DNA from: Celerinatantimonas sp046054195
GTDB taxonomy: Bacteria > Pseudomonadota > Gammaproteobacteria > Enterobacterales > Celerinatantimonadaceae
Reading direction: 5' to 3'
Length of the DNA stretch: 64,000 nt
NCBI RefSeq assembly: GCF_046054195.1
Contig: NZ_JBEQCS010000015.1
Coordinates: 1 to 64,000 of the forward strand
Shown: piece by piece, positions 53,868-62,059 of the stretch
Layout: each line of letters begins with the position of its first letter
Numbering within the stretch: the stretch's first letter is position 1
The notes under the pieces: generated by a model
What the model was told of the DNA's origin: nothing
Database searches by the model: none
What the model saw: the letters and a program-made list of their open reading frames with translations, nothing else
Program-made: the position numbers and the translations under genes

Positions 53868-53888
53868 ACAAAATGGAGAAATCAGACC

Positions 53889-54104
53889 ATGGAAAAGGTT
53901 GATTGGCATAAAAATGATATCGATGACGATACAGTTATTACAGATAGTTACAAGACAACTCAAAACGTTCGTCGTTATTTTAAAGCCAAATTTGGTGAGC
54001 AATTTAAATTCGACCGAGATTTCATGCAATGGATGAAAAGTTCGGTGGGTTTAACAATGGGTGACGCTTCTCAAGAGTGGATTCGGCGTCAAGATTCAAA
54101 GTAA
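53889..54104 (+). CDS. DUF6434-family cassette protein
   Basis: 71 residues from ATG 53889 (MEKVDWHKNDIDDDTVITDS). Recognised by eye as the DUF6434 pattern DWHxxDIDDDTxIxxSYKxTQNVRRYF with FKFDRDFMQWMK. Function of the family is unknown; it often occurs in small DNA-binding-like contexts (SAP-domain fusions). Longer in-frame start at 53775 lies in the previous cassette and is rejected. Confidence 0.7.
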   Translation: MEKVDWHKNDIDDDTVITDSYKTTQNVRRYFKAKFGEQFKFDRDFMQWMKSSVGLTMGDASQEWIRRQDSK

Positions 54105-54120
54105 GTCGTGCGAAATTTTG

Positions 54121-54244
54121 TATAACAAACTGATCAAGCCGATTCGGCACGCGTGGCAGTTTTGGTTCGCAGTGGCTTTTGTGTTTACGCAGTAGTGCAG
54201 AGGCATTTGTATATCGAGCCTCACTACTTAACAGGGCGTTAGTG
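54121..54244 (+). repeat. attC site 8 (last in array)
   Basis: Begins TATAACAAACTGATCAAGCC and ends CACTACTTAACAGGGCGTTAGTGGC, about 124 bp. Left part matches attC 6 (GATTCGGCACGCGTGGCAGTTT). Confidence 0.82.
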
Positions 54245-54260
54245 GCTTAATCAACTTCAG

Positions 54261-54473
54261 CTACTCAATTGGGAATTTTTGCTTTTGATGAAGAACTCGC
54301 ATCATTCGAATATTAGAACCATCGACAAAAAACGAAACGATCATTGATACTTCAGGAATAATGAGTAATCGACCTTGAATTCCCATTAACGGTTGTTCAT
54401 TTAGGTTTTCAACTTGGACTTCAATATCAAGTGTATTATCGTTGCGTTTAAGTGTTCGCGCTCGGATGCACAA
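54261..54473 (-). CDS. Hypothetical small protein, antisense to the array
   Basis: 70 residues on the minus strand (MCIRARTLKRNDNTLDIEVQ start). A short antiparallel beta look; not recognised. It lies just after the last attC, opposite to the cassette direction, and is followed on the plus strand by a truncated gene piece. May be an inverted cassette gene or a chance frame. Confidence 0.35.
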   Translation of the reverse strand: MCIRARTLKRNDNTLDIEVQVENLNEQPLMGIQGRLLIIPEVSMIVSFFVDGSNIRMMRVLHQKQKFPIE

Positions 54474-54476
54474 CCT

Positions 54477-54575
54477 TGTCCGGTGTCCTGGAAATATTCA
54501 CCCGATAAAGCAGACGAAGCGATTCACTTTGTCATCGTGCAGGCTGAAGTTTTGGCTGATGGCTGGTATTCGTAA
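54477..54575 (+). pseudogene. 3' end of an unknown gene
   Basis: The plus strand reads PVSWKYSPDKADEAIHFVIV, then QAEVLADGWYS and stop. It is protein-like but has no start, so it is probably the remnant of a gene cut at the right boundary of the cassette array. Confidence 0.35.
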
Positions 54576-54676
54576 CACCTCCAGGTTTTAAAACACACAA
54601 TGGATGGCGTTTAGACCAAGACGATGTGTTAAATAACTTTGCTTGGGCCGTCTTGCTGGGATGATCTTTTAATCGG

Positions 54677-55090
54677 TTAGTTGCGGCCTTCTTTGTACTG
54701 AGGTAGCTCATCGGTTATCTCATCCCAGTTCGATTTATAAGCGGTGAAAATGTGCGCATCAATTTGAATCGGGATATCCTCATCAAATAAGGCTAAAGCT
54801 AACTCAATTTCTGATAACGAGCAGCCTTTGGAGCGAAAGCCAATACTGGAACCACAATGTGAGCAAAATGTTCGAGTGGTGCCATTTGGCGCAACATATT
54901 CTGTGAGTAGCTCTTTGCCCGAGAGCCAAGTTAACCCACGAACTTTTGCTAGTGTTCCATAAGCACTGCCATGGAATTTTCTGCACATACTACAGTGGCA
55001 ATGCGCAATATGTTGTTCGAATCCATGCACTTCAAATGAAATCTTCCCACAAAGACAACTCCCTTTATACATTTTTTCGGTGTGACTCAT
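54677..55090 (-). CDS. GFA/CENP-V-family protein
   Basis: 137 residues from ATG 55090. Zinc motifs: GSCLCGKISFEV (CxC), HCHCSMCRKFHGSAY (CxxC plus CHC), and FCSHCGSSIGF. This is the glutathione-dependent formaldehyde-activating enzyme fold; many members have unknown substrates. A TTG two codons upstream could extend it by two residues. Monocistronic. Confidence 0.85.
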   Translation of the reverse strand: MSHTEKMYKGSCLCGKISFEVHGFEQHIAHCHCSMCRKFHGSAYGTLAKVRGLTWLSGKELLTEYVAPNGTTRTFCSHCGSSIGFRSKGCSLSEIELALALFDEDIPIQIDAHIFTAYKSNWDEITDELPQYKEGRN

Positions 55091-55287
55091 ATCCAACCCT
55101 AAGTGAGATTAAATCGTGGTAAATAGAGCGCTCAAAGCTCAATAGGCCCTAATCCTGTTGGTTACTATAAAGTTGCTGATTTGATATTACCTTGATCAGT
55201 CCATAGAATGAATCAATGTAAAGGGAAAATGAGAACTGATTCTCTTAGCATACTCGCACTGTCGTCTAATTAATTTGAGTAAATCCT

Positions 55288-56670
55288 ATGATGCAACGGT
55301 ATTTGGCCTTACCTGATTCTTTATATCAGGTCATTAAACCTAGCAAAGTCGAAGATCCTAGCCTTTTGCTATTTAATCAGGAGTTGGCAGCCGAACTGGA
55401 TTTACCACCCCAATTGTTGGGACAAGATGCGGCAGAATATTTCTGTGGAAATCAGCTGATATCAGCGCAATTAAGTCTCGCGCTTGGTTATTCTGGCCAC
55501 CAGTTTGGGTCTTATAATCCGCAGCTGGGCGATGGCCGCGCTCATATGCTTGGACAAATTAACGGGTATGACTGGCAGCTGAAAGGCTCAGGGTTAACAA
55601 AATATTCCCGTGGTGGTGATGGTCGTTGCGCTCTTGGCCCAGCCGTGCGTGAATATATCATGAGTGAAGCGATGCATATTCTTGGAGTCCCAAGTATGCG
55701 TACACTCGCTGTGACCACAACCGGGGAGGCGGTGCATCGACATCAAGCTGAAGCCGGTGCTGTCGTCAGTCGTATCGGTCGCAGTCATCTGCGCATAGGC
55801 AGTTTTCAATACGCTTCATCACTGGGAGTTATCAAAGAACTGGCTGATTTTGCTATAGACCAACTTTGCCCAGAGGCACTTGATGCTGACAATCCTTACT
55901 TAGCGCTTTATCAAATTGTTCAACGCACTCAGATTAATACCTTAGTTCACTGGTATCGGGTTGGTTTTATTCATGGCGTTATGAATACCGATAACGTTGC
56001 TTTAAGCGGGGAAACATTCGACTTTGGGCCATGCGCTATGTTGGGTGAATACAAGCTAGAGCAGGTTTATAGCTCAATCGACCAACAAGGCCGCTATAGC
56101 TTTGGTAACCAAAAACGGATTATGCAGTGGAACTTGGCTCGATTTGCCGAAACCCTTATTCCGCTTATTTGTGAAAATGAACAAGAAGCCATTACTTTAT
56201 TAACGCAAGAACTGGAACATTTTCCAAATGCGTTTGAGCAAGAATATGCCAAGATGTGTGCCAATAAATTGGGGTTCGAACACAGTGAAAACCCCTTAGT
56301 TTCTGAATTTTTTGAGCTATTACAGACTCATGCTTGGGATTATACAGAGATTTTTAATCAGCTCTATCATTCACTTAGTGGCGAAAAACCGCAATTGCCA
56401 AGTGAATTACTCGACTGGGCACAGCGATGGCAGCGCGCAATTAATCACCAGCAGGCTTTACTGCTGATGAGTCGCACTAACCCTAAAGCCATCCCGCGAA
56501 ACCACGAAGTTGAAATGCTCATTACCGCTGCCGAAAATGAGCCGCAAGATATTCAGCTAAAAATTGATAACTATCTTAATTACTTAAAAGGTAACGTTTG
56601 TTCTGGCACTTCGTGGGGGAATCCAGATGCTGAGTTTGATCATCAATATCAAACCTTTTGTGGTACTTAA
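55288..56670 (+). CDS. selO: Protein adenylyltransferase SelO (YdiU)
   Basis: A 460-residue pseudokinase-fold enzyme that AMPylates proteins in the redox response. Family text: SGHQFGSYNPQLGDGRAHML, KGSGLTKYSRGGDGRCALGP, GEAVHRHQAEAGAVVSRIGR, the HGVMNTDNVALSG loop and DFGPCAMLG with the catalytic Asp. It ends with the family's FCGT (conserved Cys of a disulfide). It is on the short side, mainly in the region before the C-terminus. ATG 55288 is followed by ATG 55291; either fits. Confidence 0.92.
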   Translation: MMQRYLALPDSLYQVIKPSKVEDPSLLLFNQELAAELDLPPQLLGQDAAEYFCGNQLISAQLSLALGYSGHQFGSYNPQLGDGRAHMLGQINGYDWQLKGSGLTKYSRGGDGRCALGPAVREYIMSEAMHILGVPSMRTLAVTTTGEAVHRHQAEAGAVVSRIGRSHLRIGSFQYASSLGVIKELADFAIDQLCPEALDADNPYLALYQIVQRTQINTLVHWYRVGFIHGVMNTDNVALSGETFDFGPCAMLGEYKLEQVYSSIDQQGRYSFGNQKRIMQWNLARFAETLIPLICENEQEAITLLTQELEHFPNAFEQEYAKMCANKLGFEHSENPLVSEFFELLQTHAWDYTEIFNQLYHSLSGEKPQLPSELLDWAQRWQRAINHQQALLLMSRTNPKAIPRNHEVEMLITAAENEPQDIQLKIDNYLNYLKGNVCSGTSWGNPDAEFDHQYQTFCGT

Positions 56671-56694
56671 ATAGCGATGATATCGACATTTAAT

Positions 56695-56855
56695 TAGCAT
56701 TAAATATGCACGACAAAATCTTTTGTTGGTAATAAAGCCAATACAATGTTCTATGTGGCTAATGACTGCATGGCAAAACGTATGATTAGTTTAAATCTGC
56801 CTTAGATTAGCGAAAAGTTAATTACAAAAGGTCAACAGCTCCTAGTCACTACAGA
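56695..56855 (+). repeat. MITE-like dispersed repeat, copy 3 (right part only)
   Basis: ATGGCAAAACGT...TAATCTGCC...GCGAAAAGTTAATTACAAAAGG, TCAACAGCTCCTAG. Matches the right part of the copy at 12737-12999 with the same terminus and CTAG edge. A left terminus is not visible, so it is truncated. It lies between selO and a terminator. Confidence 0.55.
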
Positions 56856-56878
56856 GTTTCTTATGAAAATTCTATGGG

Positions 56879-56903
56879 AAACGCCGCTAAAGTGGCGTTT
56901 TTC
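56879..56903 (+). terminator. Terminator, probably of selO
   Basis: AAACGCC/GGCGTTT with loop GCTAAAGT and TTTTT. It is 209 bp from the selO stop because the repeat copy lies between. Confidence 0.75.
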
Positions 56904-57085
56904 ATTTATCCATCCTGATACCGAGTACATCTTCCTATCCTAAAATTCACTTGCTAGCTAATTGATATTAAGTTATTTTCCAGCCCTAAATTAGTTGTGA
57001 GATTCATAACGTAAAAATAATACTTTAAGACATGGAACAACGGTCGTCCGTTTAATACATTATTTGCTCTAGGAAGGAGTCATTG

Positions 57086-57820
57086 GTGGAAAACTTTAGG
57101 TATAAAAATAGAGAACTTGAATTTTGGAGTGTAACTGGGGAAGTCATCGGACAAAATAAGTATTCAGAAACTCATATTTCATCCAGTGGTGGTGGTGGTT
57201 ATATTAACCAACATGGTGGCCATATCAGTGCTCCGACAATCAGCTCATCGGTCGTTACCAATCAGGAGTTCTGGATTAGACGTGCTAATGGCGTAGAAAA
57301 ATCGGTACAACTTTCCGGTCGTGATATTCCACTGCGTCAGGGGCAGGTAATCACGCTAATCAGTGCTGGGCTAAAAGGCAAAGATAGCGGTTATTATTCT
57401 ATTCTGGTTAATCATAATGCTAAACGCCATTGGTTTATTAATAAGGCAGACCAGCTTAATCGCAATCTCAGATTTTATCAGATTACCGGCAAATGCATCT
57501 TGCTTGCTATCGCCATAGCCTTGTTAATTTCCCAAATACCAAAATCAGCCATCATCAATGCTACTGTCTTTTTACTCAATATTATGGACTTTGGACTTTC
57601 TCATATCATGTCCCCCCACAATGAAAGCTCGTTACTTAATTCCATCTGGATGTCAGTCCATCATTTGCATCCGGCCGTCATCGGTATTGCTGTTGCCGTC
57701 TGTTTTCTGATTATTCATGTTGTGACAAAAATTCCGCGCATCATAAGAATGGTCTCAAAGCTTGATGCGCATCTTGAATCTCTGGCGCAGCAAGCTTACA
57801 AAACGTTTAGTGACAACTAG
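57086..57820 (+). CDS. Membrane protein with beta-rich N-terminus, unknown
   Basis: 244 residues from GTG 57086, with AAGGAG 6 bases upstream (a TTG at 57083 is also in frame). Residues 1-125 are soluble with a Gly/Ser/His-rich loop (SSSGGGGYINQHGGHISAPT). Two membrane segments follow (ILLAIAIALLISQIPKSAII and AVIGIAVAVCFLIIHVV), then a basic helical tail. The family is one of unnamed enterobacterial and vibrio proteins, as far as I recall. The TAG stop is part of the CTAG that opens the next repeat copy. Function unknown. Confidence 0.65.
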   Translation: MENFRYKNRELEFWSVTGEVIGQNKYSETHISSSGGGGYINQHGGHISAPTISSSVVTNQEFWIRRANGVEKSVQLSGRDIPLRQGQVITLISAGLKGKDSGYYSILVNHNAKRHWFINKADQLNRNLRFYQITGKCILLAIAIALLISQIPKSAIINATVFLLNIMDFGLSHIMSPHNESSLLNSIWMSVHHLHPAVIGIAVAVCFLIIHVVTKIPRIIRMVSKLDAHLESLAQQAYKTFSDN

Positions 57821-58031
57821 GGGCGATTGAATTTTGTTTTAATTAAACGCATTTTGAACGAGGCGCAGTCTGCTTTAAGCAGGGGGGCTACAAAGTTCAA
57901 GATGCGTTTAAATGAATCCAAAGGGCAGTATCTGAGGCAGATTATCCCGCGTTAAAGGTTCTTTGAGGCCAATAACTTCACGGCAAAATGTTTGCTTTGT
58001 CTAAATCTGCTGTAGTCATCTTTACCAATCA
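57817..58031 (+). repeat. MITE-like dispersed repeat, copy 2 (degenerate)
   Basis: Opens CTAGGGGCGATTGAATTTTG and matches the minus-strand copy at 12737-12999 through ATTAAACGCATTTTGAACG, AAAGTTCA, CGTTTAAATGAA and GGGCAGTAT to CCAATCAC. It lacks the inner part of the left terminus (GTTGATCTTTGGT is gone) and has a small internal deletion. It fills the space between two convergent genes almost exactly. Confidence 0.7.
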
Positions 58032-58032
58032 C

Positions 58033-58833
58033 TTAATCGAATACAGCTCTCAGCCCTCTGGAAGCGGTTGGTGCGATAGCGGATATATGAGTCTCACCTT
58101 CGAAAAGATCAAATTTCATATCCAATCCCTGATAATTTCGACTTTGCATTTGTGCATGAAATTTAACAAGCAATGAACAATTATATTCAATTAGATCTTC
58201 ATCCAAGCTCCCTACGGCAAGATAAAGCTTGACTGGTAAATCAGCATGATTGTCGGCATAGTTGCTTTCATAAGAAAAACACACCTGATTATCCCAGCTT
58301 AAATCTGGGGCTCCGACGATGTAGCGCTGGAACGTATCGGGTTGGTTAAAAAGCGTATATAAGCCAAAAGTCCCGCCCCATGAGAATCCAAAGAGTGTCC
58401 GGTTATCAGGTTTGGTGCGATATTGGGTGTTTATAAAGCTAAATAGTTCATCACGAATAAAGGTTAAGAAATGACGACCTTTGCCAGGTTCGATGATCAT
58501 TTGGGACTGCTCTTTGATTAATTTCTCGCGTTTTTCGTCATGTGTTGGCAGAAAGTCTCGGCTACGAAGGCGTGAAATATCATCATCATCGTCAGTAGGA
58601 TAGCCAATCCCAACCAAGATCATTGGTGCAATTGGAAGCCATCTAAATACCGGACTCGCAAAAATGCTAAAAACCCAATTGGCATCCGTTACATAAAGAA
58701 CTGGATAACTATCATTTGAATCATGATAGCCCGGCGGTAAAGAGACAAACAGCTTATACTCTTGTTCCATATTAGAAGAGCGAAGTATATGAACTTCTGT
58801 GTTGGGAATGGTTACTTCTGGGAATACTGACAT
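58033..58833 (-). CDS. Alpha/beta hydrolase esterase (Fes/IroE-like)
   Basis: 266 residues, no clear signal peptide. The nucleophile elbow is GFSWGGTFGL (Ser in GxSxG), and the N-terminal part YKLFVSLPPGYHDSNDSYPV, then LYVTDANWVF, is typical of the putative esterase family (S-formylglutathione hydrolase, enterochelin and tyrocidine-like esterases). The catalytic Asp is likely in AVGSLDED and His in EGETHISA. Siderophore-type esterase is possible; there is a siderophore receptor elsewhere in the window, but it is not linked. The stop abuts repeat copy 2. Confidence 0.78.
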   Translation of the reverse strand: MSVFPEVTIPNTEVHILRSSNMEQEYKLFVSLPPGYHDSNDSYPVLYVTDANWVFSIFASPVFRWLPIAPMILVGIGYPTDDDDDISRLRSRDFLPTHDEKREKLIKEQSQMIIEPGKGRHFLTFIRDELFSFINTQYRTKPDNRTLFGFSWGGTFGLYTLFNQPDTFQRYIVGAPDLSWDNQVCFSYESNYADNHADLPVKLYLAVGSLDEDLIEYNCSLLVKFHAQMQSRNYQGLDMKFDLFEGETHISAIAPTASRGLRAVFD

Positions 58834-58938
58834 AATATAACTTACCTAATCTAATCGGGTGAACCGCTAACACTGCCTAGTGATCTATTAAGTTCGATCA
58901 ACAGATTACTAACGAGACTCATTCTGAATGTATATAGC

Positions 58939-59376
58939 TTACGCTAATAAACTTGCGCCAATCATAAGAAAAACGAACGCGATGACTCGAGTAGGTTCAA
59001 TATCAACAACATTAGCACCGAATAAACCAAATCGATCAATCACCAAAGAACTTAGTACTTGCCCAACCATAACGAGAGCTATCATTCTCGCCGCTCCCAG
59101 TTGAGGCACTACGATCGCCGTTACCGATAATACAACACATCCACATATTCCACCCAACCATACCCACCAAGGCAATCCTATCGTTGCTCTTATCATCGGC
59201 AGACCTCCGGCCGTGAAGTATGCAGCAAGAGAAAGAATAATGGTGAGGATGCCACCAGAAAAGGCTGTTGCCCATAAACTTGAATGGAGTCCTTTCGCTA
59301 ACTGCGCATTCATTAACGATTGGACTGGCAACATGATCCCAGCGAAAAGAGCGAGAACTATACTGATTACTTTCAT
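58939..59376 (-). CDS. YdcZ-type DMT-superfamily membrane protein (DUF606)
   Basis: 145 residues with about five membrane segments (MKVISIVLALFAGIMLPVQS; YdcZ pattern NAQLAKGLHSSLWATAFSGG and QVLSSLVIDRFGLFG). Small DMT transporters of unknown substrate. Its start overlaps the stop of the alpha/beta hydrolase gene (ATGA), so the two are co-translated. Confidence 0.85.
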   Translation of the reverse strand: MKVISIVLALFAGIMLPVQSLMNAQLAKGLHSSLWATAFSGGILTIILSLAAYFTAGGLPMIRATIGLPWWVWLGGICGCVVLSVTAIVVPQLGAARMIALVMVGQVLSSLVIDRFGLFGANVVDIEPTRVIAFVFLMIGASLLA

Positions 59377-60272
59377 GATAGGAACTCGTTTAACACAGTG
59401 CCAAGTTGCAGGGGGCTTTCCTCTGGCAAATAATGCCCGACGCCTTGAATAACTTCCCCTCGAATATCAGTGCATAGAGCAGATAGTGTATTGTAGAGTA
59501 AATCAGATACGCCATATTGTGCACCGATGGTTAATACCGGCATTAACAGTGGATTCTTTGCCCGCAGTTTGTTTATTTCTATGTCCTGCTTGGAGAATGC
59601 ATGTCTGTAGTAACTTAATGCACTACGGAGTGCTCCTGGAAGTCGGTTTACTCGAACATATTCGGCCAGCGCCTTCTCATCAATCATCCAACCATATTCA
59701 GCTTTGGTTGAAAACAACCATTGTAGGAATGGTTCTTCACGGCCTTTTATCAAAATTTCTGGTAGATCGTTGAGTCTGTTGAAAGCAAAATGCCAAGTCC
59801 GCATGACTTGCTCATCGGTTAGCTCACCACTAGGAAGTGTGCTGAGTCCAGGTATTGCAGCATCCATTAACACTAGTTTTTTGACACAATCTGGGTGATC
59901 TGAAGCAAGTGCATAACCCATCCACGCGCCTACATCATGTGCGATGATTTCAATACCGTCTTTTTCTTGTGTGGCGATACTCTTAATAACTGAACGTAAT
60001 GTTAAAGCAATACTGGTTGAATCATATCCACCATCTGGATGATCAGAGTCGCCCATGCCTGGAAGATCGAGTGCTACTACTCGTTTACCTGAGTTGGCGA
60101 GTATGGGCATCAGATAGCGCCAGGCATACCAACTCTGAGGCCATCCGGGTAATAGCAATACTGTTGAGCCATGTCCTCCTGAGACATAGTGCATTCGCCC
60201 CATTTGTGTTCTTACCACCCCATGAGAAAATTGCTGCCAAAACTGTTGCTCATTAAATTTAATATTTTGCAT
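59373..60272 (-). CDS. Alpha/beta hydrolase (epoxide hydrolase/dehalogenase-like)
   Basis: 299 residues. Oxyanion motif GGHGSTVLLLPGWPQSWYAW (HGxP-like), then ALDLPGMGDSDHP and the nucleophile elbow AHDVGAWMGYALAS, in which Asp replaces the usual Ser, as in epoxide hydrolases, haloalkane and haloacetate dehalogenases. The base His is near GVGHYLPEE. Substrate unknown. Expression is probably controlled by the TetR gene upstream; an operator copy lies 16 bp before its start. Confidence 0.85.
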   Translation of the reverse strand: MQNIKFNEQQFWQQFSHGVVRTQMGRMHYVSGGHGSTVLLLPGWPQSWYAWRYLMPILANSGKRVVALDLPGMGDSDHPDGGYDSTSIALTLRSVIKSIATQEKDGIEIIAHDVGAWMGYALASDHPDCVKKLVLMDAAIPGLSTLPSGELTDEQVMRTWHFAFNRLNDLPEILIKGREEPFLQWLFSTKAEYGWMIDEKALAEYVRVNRLPGALRSALSYYRHAFSKQDIEINKLRAKNPLLMPVLTIGAQYGVSDLLYNTLSALCTDIRGEVIQGVGHYLPEESPLQLGTVLNEFLS

Positions 60273-60287
60273 ATCACATCCTATTAT

Positions 60288-60303
60288 GGAAATATTTATT
60301 TCC
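60288..60303. promoter_or_regulatory. TetR operator, hydrolase promoter
   Basis: GGAAATATTTATTTCC, an inverted repeat identical in 15 of 16 bases with the copy at 61013-61028. It lies 16 bp before the alpha/beta hydrolase start. Confidence 0.7.
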
Positions 60304-60383
60304 TAATTGGTTAAAAATTATGGCTACGCAATAAATTGGATAGCCAATTGAAAATTTCAGGTTATTTAGAGGACATTCTCTAC

Positions 60384-60977
60384 TTAATCAAGCAGGCTCA
60401 TCGAAGTTGAAACAATGTTTTCGAGATGACTTTTGTCTACGTTAGCCTTGCCAATTACCCGCATTCCTTGGGTAATACTATGGAGTGTTTGAGCCATTTT
60501 ATCTGGGTCTATCGTCACTGGAATTGACCCATCTTGTTGACCCAGCATGATAAGTTCACGAATCGTTTTGATGCCTGAGTGAAACAGCCTATTAATTTTT
60601 TGTTTTATTTCACTATCTTCACTAGCTAATTCTATAGCTGTGGCAACCACCATGCAGCCGATTTGCCCCGACTCACCCAAACTATCTTGAGCATAACCTT
60701 CGAGTAGTTTGCGTATCTTATCTTTACCTAAGTCTGCTTGAGCAATTCGATTTTGACTTAGTGTATCTCGCTGATTTTTATAGTAATCAAGAGTTTTTAG
60801 AAACAGCGTTCGTTTATCTTTAAACGCTTTATAAATGCTCCCAGCTGTCAAATTGAGTGACTCACTCAAGTCTTTGATGGATGTCCCATTATAACCTTTG
60901 GCACTAAAAACTTTGATCGCGTCCGACAATGCAACATCAGTATCAAACGTTCTTGGCCTTCCTGGTGATGCAGTCAT
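60384..60977 (-). CDS. TetR/AcrR-family repressor
   Basis: About 197 residues from ATG 60977 (a TTG at 60983 would add two). N-terminal helix-turn-helix: ALSDAIKVFSAKGYNGTSIK, then DLSESLNLTAGSIYKAFKDK. The C-terminal domain is of the AcrR type and holds a possible ligand pocket. It probably represses itself and the hydrolase-YdcZ pair via the shared operator. The inducer is likely a substrate of the hydrolase or a toxic compound. Confidence 0.87.
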   Translation of the reverse strand: MTASPGRPRTFDTDVALSDAIKVFSAKGYNGTSIKDLSESLNLTAGSIYKAFKDKRTLFLKTLDYYKNQRDTLSQNRIAQADLGKDKIRKLLEGYAQDSLGESGQIGCMVVATAIELASEDSEIKQKINRLFHSGIKTIRELIMLGQQDGSIPVTIDPDKMAQTLHSITQGMRVIGKANVDKSHLENIVSTSMSLLD

Positions 60978-61012
60978 CAACAATGTTCCCGATTTGTGTT
61001 TAAATTATAATA

Positions 61013-61028
61013 GGAAATATTTGTTTCC
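61013..61028. promoter_or_regulatory. TetR operator, own promoter
   Basis: GGAAATATTTGTTTCC, with flanks extending the inverted repeat to AATAGGAAA-TATTTG-TTTCCTATT (61008-61032). It lies 36 bp before the tetR start. Confidence 0.7.
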
Positions 61029-61138
61029 TATTCAAGTAATTCTTAAAATTTTTTAGCATATAGAAATCGAAACTCATAGTTCAAAAAATGGTGGAATCTG
61101 GTTTTTATATAGATTTCATATCGTTAAAAGACTAGCAT

Positions 61139-61930
61139 TCATAGTAAATGAAGTTTTGTTTCATCATTATTGTCTGCGATTGAGCGTGTTTGTAATTGGC
61201 GAATATATTGACTGGGAGGAACCCCTATCATTTTACGAAACGCAGTAGAGAAACTGCTTGAACTTTGAAACCCCATATCGAATGCAACTTTCGTGATGGG
61301 CTCTCCAATAATAAGTCGCTCAATCGCTGTCATGATCCTCAGTCTTTCGCGCCAAAGAGTAAAACTCATCTGAGTTTCTTTCTCAAAAAGGCGGGCAATC
61401 GTTCGCTGGCTGGAATTGGCAAATGATGCCAACTGTCCCAACGTCATCGAACAACCCGGATTCTCTTTGAGCATTTTGGTTATGGCGCGAAGCCGCTTGT
61501 CTTTTCCATCAGCGATAAAAAAACTTGAGGATGAATAAGCGTCCTGCAACTGAAATCCGAGCAATTGTCGAATCAAATCCAGCTGTTCAGTCTGTGAAGA
61601 TGCTAATTGCTGAGCTTGTTCGGCCAAAGCCATCAAAAGAGCAGAGACCACCAGTAATGACACCTGTTCTGGTATTTTTAATTGACTAGCTTCAAAACGC
61701 AGATTTAACAATTCAGAGGTTTCTGTATAAGCCGCTCTGTGCCGAATTCCCGCTGGGACCCATATAGCAGTTCCGGGGATGGCAAGCCACCATCCCTGTT
61801 GTGTTTGAATTCTCACTGAACCGCGTTTTGCAATGGTCAACTGGCCACGCTGATGAGTGTGAAAATCAACTTCTGTTCCTGATTCGTGCGTTAAATAGGA
61901 CTTTTCTATGGGCACGTATATGTCTGACAT
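61139..61930 (-). CDS. AraC-family regulator
   Basis: 263 residues with an N-terminal cupin (VDFHTHQRGQLTIAKRGSVR, HxH type) and a C-terminal double helix-turn-helix (SMTLGQLASFANSSQRTIAR and ITKVAFDMGFQSSSSFSTAF, then RKMIGVPPSQYIRQL). It is divergent from the NADPH-FMN reductase gene and is its likely regulator. Related proteins control drug or metabolite transporters and oxidoreductases. Confidence 0.87.
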   Translation of the reverse strand: MSDIYVPIEKSYLTHESGTEVDFHTHQRGQLTIAKRGSVRIQTQQGWWLAIPGTAIWVPAGIRHRAAYTETSELLNLRFEASQLKIPEQVSLLVVSALLMALAEQAQQLASSQTEQLDLIRQLLGFQLQDAYSSSSFFIADGKDKRLRAITKMLKENPGCSMTLGQLASFANSSQRTIARLFEKETQMSFTLWRERLRIMTAIERLIIGEPITKVAFDMGFQSSSSFSTAFRKMIGVPPSQYIRQLQTRSIADNNDETKLHLL

Positions 61931-62059
61931 GATGGCCTAGCTACGGTTAATTGGCTGTTTAGAGAATAAGGTTGGCTGATTCAATAAAGAATAAACATCA
62001 ATTTTACTTAAAATACAACTTATTCATTTAACCGTATTTAGTAAGATAAAGGAAATAAA

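Noticed and set aside
58868..58881. AACACTGCCTAGTG shared with the left edge (66-79)
   Set aside because: A 14-base match that may be a further repeat end, but without an opposite terminus or interior match it is too short to call.
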